Of a stretch of DNA of 64,000 nt, positions 33,087 through 42,237 are shown one piece after another (the first letter of the stretch is position 1; each line of letters opens with the position of its first letter). Both the position numbers and the translations under genes were made by a program. Origin of the DNA: Siminovitchia sediminis (GTDB taxonomy: Bacteria > Bacillota > Bacilli > Bacillales > Bacillaceae_C); assembly GCF_042680885.1 (NCBI RefSeq), contig NZ_JBHUEO010000026.1, positions 72,450 through 136,449 on the forward strand. Reading direction: 5' to 3'. The notes below the pieces were generated by a model, which made no database searches, had not been told where the DNA came from, and worked only from the letters and a program-made list of their open reading frames with translations.

Positions 33087-34049
33087 ATGAAATTGACTTG
33101 GCTCTACAGAAGTTTTAAAACGGATCTGGACTTAATTGAACAAGAGTTGGAACGGGCAGTTTCTTCTAATTCAGAATTGGTGAATAATGCTTCGCACCAG
33201 CTTTTAAAAGCTGGCGGCAAACGAATACGCCCCGTCTTTGTTTTGTTGTCAGCCAAATTCGGCGAGTACCGTATAGACAGAATCAAAAATATCGCATTGG
33301 CCCTTGAATTAATACATACAGCTTCTCTTGTCCATGACGATGTCATTGATGAAGCCGACATGAGAAGAGGACTTCCCACCATCAATTATTTATGGGATGA
33401 CCGCGTTGCCATGTATACAGGGGATTATATATTGGCAAGATCGTTGGAATATATGACGAACATTACGGATCCCCTTGCTCATAAAGTGCTTTCCAGAGCA
33501 ATTGTGGAACTTGTAACAGGTGAAATAGACCAGATTAAGGACAAGTATCGATTTGACCAGACATTGAGAGATTATTTAAGGAGAATCAAGCGGAAAACAG
33601 CGCTTTTAATTGCAGTCAGCTGTGAACTTGGAGCTATAGCCGGCCAAACTCCTCCTGATATTTATAAGCGTTTATATAAATTTGGTTACTTCATTGGCAT
33701 GTCTTATCAAATAACCGATGATATTTTGGATTTTGTCTCTACGGAGGAAGAGTTGGGCAAGCCTGCAGGAGATGACCTCAGACAGGGAAACATTACCCTG
33801 CCTGCTTTATACGCCATGCGATATCCCCTTGTGAAAGCCGAAATAGAAAAAGTGAACCGTGATACGGGAAAAGATGTAATGAGCAAAATTATTCAACAGA
33901 TTATAGAAACAGGTGCTATTGAACAATCTCATCAGTTGAGCAGACGTTATTTGGACAAGGCCCTGGCCGTTTTGGAGGAACTTCCGGACAGCAGGGCCAA
34001 AAAGCCATTAAAAGAAATTGCCAATTATATAGGCAAGAGAAAATATTAA
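33087..34049 (+). CDS. hepT: heptaprenyl diphosphate synthase component II
   Basis: This 320-residue catalytic subunit of the trans-isoprenyl diphosphate synthase family has the first aspartate-rich motif DDVIDEADMRRG (DDxxD) and the second, DDILDF. GGKRIRPVFVLL is the substrate-binding segment. With HepS it makes heptaprenyl diphosphate for menaquinone. It ends the hepS-menG-hepT operon and is followed by ndk. Confidence 0.96.
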   Translation: MKLTWLYRSFKTDLDLIEQELERAVSSNSELVNNASHQLLKAGGKRIRPVFVLLSAKFGEYRIDRIKNIALALELIHTASLVHDDVIDEADMRRGLPTINYLWDDRVAMYTGDYILARSLEYMTNITDPLAHKVLSRAIVELVTGEIDQIKDKYRFDQTLRDYLRRIKRKTALLIAVSCELGAIAGQTPPDIYKRLYKFGYFIGMSYQITDDILDFVSTEEELGKPAGDDLRQGNITLPALYAMRYPLVKAEIEKVNRDTGKDVMSKIIQQIIETGAIEQSHQLSRRYLDKALAVLEELPDSRAKKPLKEIANYIGKRKY

Positions 34050-34147
34050 GCCTTCTTTCAATATTTGCCTGTGTTAGAAAAAAATGATATGATTTTTCTT
34101 GTGTTTTGACGAAATATATCTTGAAATAGGGCAGGAGTGACATTCAT

Positions 34148-34594
34148 ATGGAAAAAACATTTTTGATGGTAAAACCAGATGGAGTACAAAGAGAGCTCAT
34201 CGGGGAAATCGTTTCCCGTTTTGAGAAAAAAGGATTTCAGCTGGTCGGTGCTAAATTAATGAACGTTTCTAACGAATTGGCTGAACAACATTACGGAGAA
34301 CATAAAGAACGCCCGTTTTTTGGTGAATTGGTGGAATTTATTACATCCGGGCCGGTTTTTGCGATGGTTTGGCAGGGGGAAAATGTCATTGCCACTGCAC
34401 GCCAAATGATGGGTGCCACAAATCCTTCCGATGCAGCACCTGGAACAATCCGTGGCGATTACGGTGTCACAGTCGGCAAAAATATTATCCACGGTTCAGA
34501 TTCTCCTGAAAGTGCGGAAAGAGAAATTGGTTTATTCTTTAACGAAAATGAACTTGTTGATTACTCCAAACTGATCAATAAATGGGTGTATTAA
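34148..34594 (+). CDS. ndk: nucleoside diphosphate kinase
   Basis: This 148-residue kinase interconverts nucleoside di- and triphosphates. The phosphohistidine lies in NIIHGSDSPESAEREI, and the N-terminal MEKTFLMVKPDGVQR is canonical. A strong terminator follows. In B. subtilis ndk is followed by cheR and aroF; both are missing here, and aroB comes next. Confidence 0.97.
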   Translation: MEKTFLMVKPDGVQRELIGEIVSRFEKKGFQLVGAKLMNVSNELAEQHYGEHKERPFFGELVEFITSGPVFAMVWQGENVIATARQMMGATNPSDAAPGTIRGDYGVTVGKNIIHGSDSPESAEREIGLFFNENELVDYSKLINKWVY

Positions 34595-34601
34595 TCCCGA
34601 A

Positions 34602-34630
34602 AACGCCTGCTGATTGGCAGGTGTTTTTTA
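34602..34630 (+). terminator. intrinsic terminator after ndk
   Basis: AACGCCTGC pairs with GCAGGTGTT around a 6-nt loop and is followed by T residues. Confidence 0.9.
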
Positions 34631-34631
34631 T

Positions 34632-34736
34632 TTATATAAACAGATAACCGACCGGGTTGGGTCTGCTGTCCTGCAGACGGAAGACATCCTCCTCTGGAAT
34701 GATAAGAGGGTCAAGGCGCCAGCGCTTTTCTTGATT
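34632..34736 (-). pseudogene. possible coding remnant, unidentified
   Basis: A minus-strand frame is open for 34 codons and ends in TAA at 34632–34634. Its composition is protein-like (RLDPLIIPEEDVFRLQDSR, then PNPVGYLFI), but it has no start codon or ribosome binding site, so if real it is a gene end left after deletion. It lies where cheR-aroF stand in B. subtilis, on the opposite strand, so it is not one of those. The plus strand is also open here, which weakens the case. Confidence 0.22.
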
Positions 34737-34778
34737 TTATTTTTGTCGTAAAATAGAAGTATAACTGAGGTGACCCTA

Positions 34779-35867
34779 ATGGAAATCATTGTTCAAACAA
34801 AAACAAAGCATTATCCCATATATATTTCGCCTGAGGGCTTGGAAAAATTGACAAATTTGATACAACAAAATGAATATACAAAACTCCTGGTCATTACGGA
34901 TGAAACGGTTGGACCACTGCATCTGGATACTTTGCTCTCGGCCTTGCCGAAAGAAGCGGATTATTCGGTGTACACAGTGCCTTCCGGTGAAAAAGCAAAA
35001 CAAATGGCGGTGTACGAATCGTGCCTGACTTTTGCTCTTCAGGAAGGGTTGGACCGAAAGTCATGTGTGATTGCCTTTGGTGGCGGTGCAGTTGGAGATT
35101 TGGCCGGTTTTGTTGCTGCTACTTATATGAGGGGTATCTCATTCTTACAGGTGCCAACAACCATTCTGGCTCATGACAGTGCAGTAGGAGGCAAAACTGC
35201 AATTAATCATCCGCTGGGAAAAAATATGATTGGAGCCTTTCACCAGCCGGATGCCGTTATGTATTATACAGGCTTTATCAAGACTCTCCCTGAGCATGAA
35301 ATCCGGTCAGGATTTGCCGAAGCTGTTAAACATGCCCTGATCGCTGATCCGAAACTATTGAACATGATGATGAGTTCGATAGATAGCCTGGGGGATTTGA
35401 CAGATGAACAGCTCGTACAAATATTGCAAAGGGGCATGGAGATTAAAGCGAATGTTGTCTCAATAGACGAAAAAGAAAGCGGTCTGCGTGCCATTCTAAA
35501 CTTGGGACATACCCTGGGTCATGTGATTGAAGCGTCATTGGGCTATGGGAAAACAACACACGGGGAAGCGGTTATGGTGGGACTTGTGTACGCCCTCCAT
35601 CTTAGCAGAGCAGTTTTGAACTTGTCGTTTCCGGTCGGGAAGTTTACCAATTGGGCCATTCAATTGGGTTATACAATGGAGATTCCAAAAGAATTGACAT
35701 TCGCTGAAGCATATGCGGGTATGCAAAGGGATAAAAAAACCGTTGCTAAACAACCGCGTTTTGTTTTGCTGGAAGCTCCGGGTAAACCCGTAGTAAAAGA
35801 AGTAGATAAGACGATTTTAGAAGAAGTATTTCAGCAGCTGAAGCAGCAGAATAAAAAGACTGTGTAG
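34779..35867 (+). CDS. aroB: 3-dehydroquinate synthase
   Basis: This 362-residue enzyme makes 3-dehydroquinate in the shikimate pathway, using NAD and a metal. ATG 34779 follows GAGGTGA and gives the usual length. The NAD-binding segment is AFGGGAVGDLAGFVAATYMR, and metal ligands lie in LGHTLGHVIE and THGEAVMVGL. In B. subtilis it stands between aroF and aroH; here both neighbours are missing, leaving aroB as a lone shikimate gene. Confidence 0.96.
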   Translation: MEIIVQTKTKHYPIYISPEGLEKLTNLIQQNEYTKLLVITDETVGPLHLDTLLSALPKEADYSVYTVPSGEKAKQMAVYESCLTFALQEGLDRKSCVIAFGGGAVGDLAGFVAATYMRGISFLQVPTTILAHDSAVGGKTAINHPLGKNMIGAFHQPDAVMYYTGFIKTLPEHEIRSGFAEAVKHALIADPKLLNMMMSSIDSLGDLTDEQLVQILQRGMEIKANVVSIDEKESGLRAILNLGHTLGHVIEASLGYGKTTHGEAVMVGLVYALHLSRAVLNLSFPVGKFTNWAIQLGYTMEIPKELTFAEAYAGMQRDKKTVAKQPRFVLLEAPGKPVVKEVDKTILEEVFQQLKQQNKKTV

Positions 35868-35958
35868 TTGCCGGTACTTTTTTTTACCATAAAAGAGGAT
35901 ATTTTGCCCTCGCTGTAGAAATATTATTAAACATTGATTTACTGAAAGGATTAGGTAG

Positions 35959-37212
35959 ATGAATGAAACCGATTTGGTGATCCACCATATTGAAAATCAA
36001 AACTTGCAAAAAGCAAAGGAAGCCTTTAACAAAGTCAAACAATCGGGCTCTCCTGAAGAAATATATACACTAGCCGAGCAAATGTCCCAGTATGGATTTA
36101 TGGAAGAAGCGAAGGAACTGATTGAAACATTACTGAATCAATTTCCCGGTGAAAGCGAACTGACCATCATGCTGGCGGAAATTTTGATTGAATTGGGCCA
36201 GGAGGATAAAGCAGTATCCTATTTGGAGTCTGTGGACACCTCAGATCCGAATTATGCATCTGCCCTGCTGCTTGAAGCAGATTTGTACCAGATGCAAGGG
36301 TTATATGAAGTAAGTGAACAAAAACTGCTTGAAGCAAAAGAAATGTATAAAGAGGAGCCGGTTGTTGACTTTGCGCTAGCTGAATTAAATATGTCTCTTG
36401 GCCGTTTTTTGGAGGCAACGGCTTCCTATCAATCATTGCTTAAGGAGGGAGTGGACTCCATTGCCGGCCAGGATCTTCACGCAAGGCTGGCAGAAGCTCT
36501 AAGCGCAGGCGGCGCATTTGAGGAATCGATTCCCCATTACGAAAAGACACTGGATAAATATAAAGATATAGATGTCTTGTTTGGATACGGGTTAACCGCT
36601 TTTCAAGCAAGTCTATATGAAAAGGCAGCGAAAGCTTTTGAAGAATTAAAATCAATGGATCATGAGTACCATTCACTCTATTTATATTTGGCCAAATGTT
36701 ACGACCATCTGAATGATCTAAATAAAGCTATTGAAACAGCAAAAGAAGGACTCTCGCTTGATGAATATCAAATGGAATTATATGTTTATACTGCGGGGCT
36801 TTTAATGAAAGCAGGGCGTCCTGATGAAGCTGAAGAAAATCTTCGCCAGGCACTGGCCCTAGACCCGGAATCAGTTGAAGCTGCAAGCCTGTTAAACAAA
36901 ATATTATTGCAGCAGGAAAGATATGAAGATGTATTGGAAATTTTCAAAAACATGAAAGATACAGAAGATCCTCACCTGCATTGGGATGCTGCATTCAGTT
37001 ACCAGCAAACGGAACAATATTCAGAGGCATTAAACGAGTACAAGCTTGCATATAATGAGTTTAATAACAACCCCGATTTTTTAAAAGATTATGGGTATTT
37101 CCTGCTTGAAGAAGGTAGGAACGATGAAGGAGCTGCCGTTTTCAAACGACTGAGAGTATTGGATCCTTTGAATGAAGAATGGATTGAGATGATCGCCCGG
37201 CTTGAGGAGTAG
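35959..37212 (+). CDS. ypiA: tetratricopeptide repeat protein YpiA
   Basis: This 417-residue acidic cytoplasmic protein is made of about ten to twelve TPR-like helical repeats, with the pattern A.(2)Y.K/E clear in segments such as AEENLRQALALDPES and YEDVLEIFKNMKD. No enzymatic domain is present, so it is probably a scaffold for protein contacts. It precedes ypiB and ypiF, as in B. subtilis, where aroE lies just upstream; aroE is not here. Confidence 0.9.
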   Translation: MNETDLVIHHIENQNLQKAKEAFNKVKQSGSPEEIYTLAEQMSQYGFMEEAKELIETLLNQFPGESELTIMLAEILIELGQEDKAVSYLESVDTSDPNYASALLLEADLYQMQGLYEVSEQKLLEAKEMYKEEPVVDFALAELNMSLGRFLEATASYQSLLKEGVDSIAGQDLHARLAEALSAGGAFEESIPHYEKTLDKYKDIDVLFGYGLTAFQASLYEKAAKAFEELKSMDHEYHSLYLYLAKCYDHLNDLNKAIETAKEGLSLDEYQMELYVYTAGLLMKAGRPDEAEENLRQALALDPESVEAASLLNKILLQQERYEDVLEIFKNMKDTEDPHLHWDAAFSYQQTEQYSEALNEYKLAYNEFNNNPDFLKDYGYFLLEEGRNDEGAAVFKRLRVLDPLNEEWIEMIARLEE

Positions 37213-37246
37213 CCATGGAATAAAATATCGCAGAGGAGGGATTATG

Positions 37247-37795
37247 ATGACTACCCCTGTATCTGTCAATGAGAAAAAGGATTTTATTCGCTGGTTTTTA
37301 AATAGGTACCAATTGAAAAGAAGAGAGTCAGTTTGGATCCTGAATTATTTGATGAGCCATGATCAGCTGATGGAGAAAGTACATTTTGTGGAAGAGGCCC
37401 AATTTTGTCCGCGGGGATTAATCATGTCAACTCACTGCACGAAGGAAGTACCGTTTCGATTTTATAAAGATAACATTATGACAACGGATGCGGAAAAATC
37501 GTTCCATGATATCCGCCTGAATCGGGATGAAGATATCTATATACAAATTAACTTTCGGGCATCCAATGCCTGCCATCAATATGCCGCTGTATTGGAAGAA
37601 AATCCATTTGTAAAGAAAACGGTTTTGATCAGTGAGAAAGACAAAAACATCGCTGAACAATTCTTAAAAGAAAGTTTAATTAAGTACCAGGAAAATAAAC
37701 TGCTTCAGGCCATTGATCAAGCACTTGATCATTATGACCGAAAAAAGTTTGAGGAACTTTCATTAAAATTAAAAGAATTAAGGGAACAACAATAA
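37247..37795 (+). CDS. ypiB: UPF0302/IDEAL domain protein YpiB
   Basis: This 182-residue cytoplasmic protein has the conserved UPF0302 domain (NEKKDFIRWFLNRYQLKRRE, then CPRGLIMSTHC) in its first two thirds. A C-terminal IDEAL motif (QAIDQALDHYDRKKF) follows. ATG 37247 follows GAGGAGGG; ATG 37244 is the alternative. Biochemical function is not established to my knowledge. It follows ypiA by 34 bp. Confidence 0.9.
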   Translation: MTTPVSVNEKKDFIRWFLNRYQLKRRESVWILNYLMSHDQLMEKVHFVEEAQFCPRGLIMSTHCTKEVPFRFYKDNIMTTDAEKSFHDIRLNRDEDIYIQINFRASNACHQYAAVLEENPFVKKTVLISEKDKNIAEQFLKESLIKYQENKLLQAIDQALDHYDRKKFEELSLKLKELREQQ

Positions 37796-37822
37796 ACCCT
37801 CCAGACATGTCTGGAGGGTTTA
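37793..37822 (+). terminator. hairpin at the end of ypiB, probable terminator
   Basis: A perfect 30-bp palindrome (half-site TAAACCCTCCAGACA) overlaps the ypiB stop and is followed by a short T-rich stretch. The T tract is weak, so termination may be partial. Confidence 0.65.
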
Positions 37823-37994
37823 TTGCGTTTCATGGAGAGGCTTTTTGGAAGGAGTACGCTCGGAATAGTGTTTTCATCTGATGACATCCACACGGGCAGC
37901 CAAACAGTTGATAGACAGTACTTTTCTTTGTTTCGGAGTTTCATTTCTGTTAGAATGTTAGGCAGTAGTAACGTGCATACTAGGAGTGGAGAAC

Positions 37995-38444
37995 ATGCAA
38001 TGGAAGGCAGAAGATATTGAAGTTTATTTGCAGGAGAAAGAATACATTGACACAGTTGTTATCCCGCTGATTCCGCTTGCCTTCGGCCCGGATATAAAAC
38101 AGACGGTTGAAAAAGGGGAATTTGCCCATTTATTGTCTTTACAGCTCGAAAGACAATTCAAAGGCAGAATGCTTTTCATCCCGAACTTTACCTACCTTAT
38201 GGGGGATGAGGAAGCATCATTAAGGCTCCAGGAATGGGAAAGGAAATTAAGAGATAGCGGATTTACATATGTCTTCTTCCTTACTTCTGATCCGGCATGG
38301 AGAGAGGTAAAGGAAATAGATCCCAAAACACTGCTTTTTGTCCCATCGGTCCCGCTTGAACATATGGATAACCAATATAAGCAATCTATTATGGAAGACC
38401 AGGTAAAACAGCTGATGAAAGAGATTGTCAAAGGATGGCAGTAG
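37995..38444 (+). CDS. ypiF: YpiF family protein (DUF2487)
   Basis: This 149-residue protein is found between ypiB and qcrA in Bacillus. ATG 37995 follows GGAGTGGAG. No motif with known function is visible; the sequence is soluble and contains VVIPLIPLAFGPDIK early. Size and position match B. subtilis YpiF. Function unknown; the link to the bc complex is only positional. Confidence 0.85.
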   Translation: MQWKAEDIEVYLQEKEYIDTVVIPLIPLAFGPDIKQTVEKGEFAHLLSLQLERQFKGRMLFIPNFTYLMGDEEASLRLQEWERKLRDSGFTYVFFLTSDPAWREVKEIDPKTLLFVPSVPLEHMDNQYKQSIMEDQVKQLMKEIVKGWQ

Positions 38445-38495
38445 ATCCGTACACCGAAATGCCACAGAGTTGACACGGATTCGCAAGGTATATTA

Positions 38496-38524
38496 TTGAC
38501 CTTCCTGATTTATTGATATATCAT
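38496..38524 (+). promoter_or_regulatory. candidate sigma-A promoter of qcrABC
   Basis: TTGACC and TATCAT are separated by 17 bp, each one base from consensus. It lies about 75 bp before qcrA. Confidence 0.45.
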
Positions 38525-38600
38525 GATTATGTCCCAGTTTGTAAAAATGTGCATATGTATGTCCGAAGGACTCAACCTTACTGACAGAGGGGGGAAAAGG

Positions 38601-39113
38601 ATGAGCAAAAATCCTGTAACAAGACGCCAATTTCTTAGCTATACACTTACTGGAGTAGGCGGATTTATGGCTGCCGGCATGTTGATGCCAATGGTGAGAT
38701 TTGCAGTGGATCCTGCATTAAAAGCGGAAGCTTCAGGTGATTTCAAAATGACGGATATGAAAGTTGCCGACATTACGGAAGAACCTGTCCGAGTAGACTT
38801 CCAATATGAGCAAAAGGATGGATGGTACACTTCCGACGTTACACAGACAGCTTGGGTTTATAAAAATGAAAAAGGAGAGATTGTTGCACTTTCTCCGATT
38901 TGTAAGCATTTGGGCTGTACTGTTAACTGGGGGAACGAAAATCACCCTGACCAATTCTTTTGCCCGTGCCATAACGGTCTTTACACAAAGGATGGCAACA
39001 ACGTTCCGGGAACTCCGCCGCGAGGACCGTTGGATGCTTATCCAGTAAGAGAAAAAGATGGATTTCTTATGCTGGGTAACCCTGAAGAGAATCCATTTGT
39101 AAACAAGAAGTAA
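38601..39113 (+). CDS. qcrA: menaquinol:cytochrome c reductase iron-sulfur subunit QcrA (Rieske)
   Basis: QcrA is the 170-residue Rieske subunit of the b6c-type complex. It begins with a Tat-like motif TRRQFL followed by one membrane helix (about 14–33). The 2Fe-2S ligands lie in CKHLGC and CPCHNG. I chose ATG 38601, after AGAGGGGGG. The frame is open 26 codons upstream, but that extension lacks a ribosome binding site. It is the first gene of qcrABC. Confidence 0.96.
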   Translation: MSKNPVTRRQFLSYTLTGVGGFMAAGMLMPMVRFAVDPALKAEASGDFKMTDMKVADITEEPVRVDFQYEQKDGWYTSDVTQTAWVYKNEKGEIVALSPICKHLGCTVNWGNENHPDQFFCPCHNGLYTKDGNNVPGTPPRGPLDAYPVREKDGFLMLGNPEENPFVNKK

Positions 39114-39127
39114 AGGAGGCGTAATCA

Positions 39128-39802
39128 TTGCTGAACAGAATGTACGACTGGATTGACGAGCGATTGGATATTACGCCGATATGGAGAGACATTGCAGACC
39201 ATGAAGTGCCTGAGCACGTGAACCCGGCACATCACTTTTCTGCTTTTGTTTACTGTTTTGGCGGCTTAACATTTTTTGTAACAGTTATCCAAATCTTATC
39301 CGGAATGTTTTTAACGATGTATTACGTTCCAGATATTAAAAACGCTTGGGAATCCGTATACTATCTTCAAAACGAAGTGGCGTTCGGCCAAATCGTTCGC
39401 GGTATGCACCACTGGGGTGCCAGTGTGGTGATCGTTATGATGTTTCTACATACGCTGCGCGTGTTCTTCCAAGGTGCCTATAAAAAGCCCCGTGAGCTAA
39501 ACTGGATTGTTGGAGTTTTAATTTTCTTTGTTATGCTGGCTTTGGGATTAACCGGCTATTTGCTGCCTTGGGATATGAAAGCCTTATTCGCAACAAAGGT
39601 TACTTTGGATATTGTTGAATCAATACCTTTCATAGGATTGACCTTAAAAACACTAATAGCAGGAGATCCAACAATTGTTGGTGCTCAAACATTGACTCGT
39701 TTCTTTGCGATTCATGTTTTCTTCCTTCCTGCTGCACTACTTGCTTTAATGGGCATTCACTTTGTATTGATCAGAAGACAAGGAATTTCCGGTCCTCTAT
39801 AA
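39128..39802 (+). CDS. qcrB: menaquinol:cytochrome c reductase cytochrome b subunit QcrB
   Basis: This 224-residue cytochrome b6-type subunit has four membrane helices and the two pairs of haem-ligating histidines (in GMHHWGA and RFFAIHVFF regions). Cys43, in AFVYCFGG, is the residue that binds haem ci covalently in B. subtilis QcrB and is conserved. It starts at TTG 39128 after AAGGAGGCG. Length and sequence are very close to the B. subtilis protein. Confidence 0.97.
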   Translation: MLNRMYDWIDERLDITPIWRDIADHEVPEHVNPAHHFSAFVYCFGGLTFFVTVIQILSGMFLTMYYVPDIKNAWESVYYLQNEVAFGQIVRGMHHWGASVVIVMMFLHTLRVFFQGAYKKPRELNWIVGVLIFFVMLALGLTGYLLPWDMKALFATKVTLDIVESIPFIGLTLKTLIAGDPTIVGAQTLTRFFAIHVFFLPAALLALMGIHFVLIRRQGISGPL

Positions 39803-39850
39803 AATGGAGCCTATTAATGACTATGACTGACAGATTAAGGAGGGGACAAT

Positions 39851-40627
39851 GTGAAACGAGGAAAAGGGATGAAGTTTGTCGGCGACTCCCGGATTTCTGC
39901 GGTGCGTAAGCCGAATATTCCTAAGGATTATTCTGAATATCCAGGGAAAACAGAAGCGTTTTGGCCAGACTTCCTGTTAAAGGAATGGTTGGTTGGAGCT
40001 GTATTCCTGATCGGCTTTCTCTGTTTGACAGCTGCCCATCCGGCGCCGCTTGAACGGATTGCTGACCCGACGGATACTGGATATATTCCACTGCCTGACT
40101 GGTATTTTCTGTTTCTTTATCAATTATTGAAATACACTTACGCCTCAGGGCCATATAATATTATTGGAGTTTTGGTTATTCCTGGTCTTGCCTTCGGCGC
40201 TTTACTGCTTGCACCATTTTTGGACCGAGGTCCGGAACGCCGTGCTTCCAAACGGCCATTTGCAACAGGTTTTATGCTGCTGGGGATTGCAGCTACATTC
40301 TACCTGACATGGGAATCCGTTGTAAATCACGACTGGGCAGCAGCTGAGCAACAAGGTAAGATCGCAGAAGAATCTGATGTTGAGATTGACCAAGAATCTG
40401 AAGGTTATCAGGTATATGCAGGGCAAAGCTGTATTAACTGCCACGGGGAAAACCTCGAAGGCGGACCTGCAGCACCTCCACTTACAAACCTGGAATACAC
40501 ACCTGAAGAAATTAAGGATATCTCCGTAAATGGTATAGGGGCCATGCCAGCGGATCAATATAATGGTTCAGAAGAAGATTTAGACAAGCTGGCTGAATTT
40601 ATTGCTTCTCTACAAAGTGAAGAATAA
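39851..40627 (+). CDS. qcrC: menaquinol:cytochrome c reductase cytochrome b/c subunit QcrC
   Basis: This 258-residue fusion joins a subunit IV-like membrane part (helices near 46–62, 85–95, 105–122, 138–152) to a C-terminal cytochrome c domain with the haem motif CINCH at residues 194–198. The haem is attached by ResBC-type machinery, present at 3–6 kb in this window. It starts at GTG 39851 after GGAGGGGAC. It ends the qcr operon. Confidence 0.97.
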   Translation: MKRGKGMKFVGDSRISAVRKPNIPKDYSEYPGKTEAFWPDFLLKEWLVGAVFLIGFLCLTAAHPAPLERIADPTDTGYIPLPDWYFLFLYQLLKYTYASGPYNIIGVLVIPGLAFGALLLAPFLDRGPERRASKRPFATGFMLLGIAATFYLTWESVVNHDWAAAEQQGKIAEESDVEIDQESEGYQVYAGQSCINCHGENLEGGPAAPPLTNLEYTPEEIKDISVNGIGAMPADQYNGSEEDLDKLAEFIASLQSEE

Positions 40628-40690
40628 AAAAGACAAGGGTTTTTGGTGATGTTTGATATGCTGGACGATGTCCAGAAAATAATGATGGAT

Positions 40691-40716
40691 AAAAGCCGGC
40701 TTGATGCCGGCTTTTA
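40691..40716 (+). terminator. intrinsic terminator after qcrC
   Basis: AAAAGCCGGC and GCCGGCTTTT form a perfect 10-bp stem with a 5-nt loop. Confidence 0.88.
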
Positions 40717-40737
40717 TCATTGTTCGGGAGGCCGAAT

Positions 40738-41322
40738 ATGAATTTTTTAACCATGGTTCTCATGGACCGCCGCTTTTTGTGGTTATTACTTGCAGTGAAT
40801 GTGGTTGGAACGGTTTACGGCTACTATTGGTATATCCCCCAGCTGGAAGTAACCCCTCCCCATTTTCTGCTGTTCGTACCCGATAGTCCAACTGCCAGTC
40901 TGTTTTTTGTCATTGTATTAGTAGCATTTTTGCGTAATACACATTACCCGCTAATTGAAGCGCTTGCATTGATTACTTTGGTGAAATACGGGATTTGGGC
41001 GGTGGTCATGAACATTCTCACACTTCAAGTAACCGGCTACTTATCCTGGCAGGGATATATGTTAATCGCATCGCATGGAGCCATGGCTCTGCAGGGGGTG
41101 CTATATGCCAAAAGGTATCAAATGAAATTGTGGCATGTGTTGGCTGCTGCAATCTGGACGCTTCATAATGATGTCATTGACTATGTGTTTTTGCAGTACC
41201 CCAAATATCCGGGCTTGGAGATGTTCGTAAAAGAAATTGGCTACTTTACCTTTTGGCTCAGTATATGTTCGATTGGTATAGCCCTTTTTGTTTATAAAAG
41301 AAGGTCCAGCCTGCAAACATAA
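40738..41322 (+). CDS. ypjA: DUF1405 membrane protein YpjA
   Basis: This 194-residue polytopic protein has about five to six membrane helices. ATG 40738 follows CGGGAGG; a TTG 18 bp earlier is possible but overlaps the terminator region. It occupies the place of ypjA after qcrC. No transport or enzyme motif is recognised. Function unknown. Confidence 0.87.
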   Translation: MNFLTMVLMDRRFLWLLLAVNVVGTVYGYYWYIPQLEVTPPHFLLFVPDSPTASLFFVIVLVAFLRNTHYPLIEALALITLVKYGIWAVVMNILTLQVTGYLSWQGYMLIASHGAMALQGVLYAKRYQMKLWHVLAAAIWTLHNDVIDYVFLQYPKYPGLEMFVKEIGYFTFWLSICSIGIALFVYKRRSSLQT

Positions 41323-41392
41323 GGGGACAGGTCTATTCTTGTCCACTTTCTCATACTTTAAATAACAGGAGTATGAGGAGAGGGTGACCTTT

Positions 41393-42178
41393 ATGAGAAT
41401 ATTTGCCGCAACCTTTCTAAGCGTTTGCCTGATCTTTCAAGGGTTAACCGTTTTTGCTTCGGCCGGCTCGCCACTTAAAGAATTGGATCGAATGGCCGAT
41501 GAAGCTTTGCAGCTCACCAAATTTTCGCGGTACGAAGAAGCCAAGTCTTTATTGGAAAAGTTTGCCATGCAATTTTCTGAAGAAGGGGTCAAGGATGGCC
41601 GATTGACTATGGATGAGTTACGGGTGCTTACCGCTTCCCATCATGAAGCATTAAGGGCATTGACAAATATCCATATGAGTGATGAAGAGAGGATCAATCG
41701 GGTCACCTCGTTTCGGCTGGCATCAGATGCAATCTCATCAACGCATCAACCCATGTGGGTGGAAATGGAAACTTCGGTCATGAAAGGTTTTCAAGAAGTG
41801 AAAAACGCTGCACTTGAAGGAAATAAAGAGGCATATAATCAACATCTGAATTCTTTTCTATCCACTTATACAGTTATCCAACCGAGTCTAAAAATAGATC
41901 TTTCAGCAGAAAGACTTCAAAAGTTAGACTCTAAAATAACTTACATTGACAAGTATAGAGGCGATTTTTCAAGTCAGGACTGGGCCGGTCACCTGGATTC
42001 GCTTGAAAAAGATCTTCAACAAGTTTTTTCAGATCCCCATAAGGATGAAACAGATCCATCACTTTGGTGGGTTATCACGATCACCGGAAGTATTATTGTT
42101 TCCACTCTTTCTTATGTCGGATGGAGGAAATATAAAGGCCAAAAACAGCAAAGGAAGCGGAAAGACCTAAATCATTGA
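41393..42178 (+). CDS. ypjB: YpjB family exported membrane-anchored protein
   Basis: This 261-residue protein has an N-terminal signal peptide (to about residue 25, ending VFASAGS), a helical extracytoplasmic domain and a C-terminal membrane helix (about 224–243), followed by a basic tail (KGQKQQRKRKD). ATG 41393 lies just after GGAGAGGGTGA. It matches B. subtilis YpjB in size, topology and position. Its function is not known to me; some annotations call it a sporulation protein. Confidence 0.83.
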   Translation: MRIFAATFLSVCLIFQGLTVFASAGSPLKELDRMADEALQLTKFSRYEEAKSLLEKFAMQFSEEGVKDGRLTMDELRVLTASHHEALRALTNIHMSDEERINRVTSFRLASDAISSTHQPMWVEMETSVMKGFQEVKNAALEGNKEAYNQHLNSFLSTYTVIQPSLKIDLSAERLQKLDSKITYIDKYRGDFSSQDWAGHLDSLEKDLQQVFSDPHKDETDPSLWWVITITGSIIVSTLSYVGWRKYKGQKQQRKRKDLNH

Positions 42179-42237
42179 CCCTTCAACTGAAATCAAATAA
42201 AATATTAGTAGAACAATGAACTTATGGGAGGTTGAAA

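Noticed and set aside
37823..38020. 65-codon plus-strand ORF between ypiB and ypiF
   Set aside because: No ribosome binding site at its start, and it overlaps the ypiF start in another frame.
38470..38496. TTGACA-like -35 with TATTAT before qcrA
   Set aside because: Spacer is only 15 bp; the TTGACC–TATCAT pair just downstream has correct spacing.
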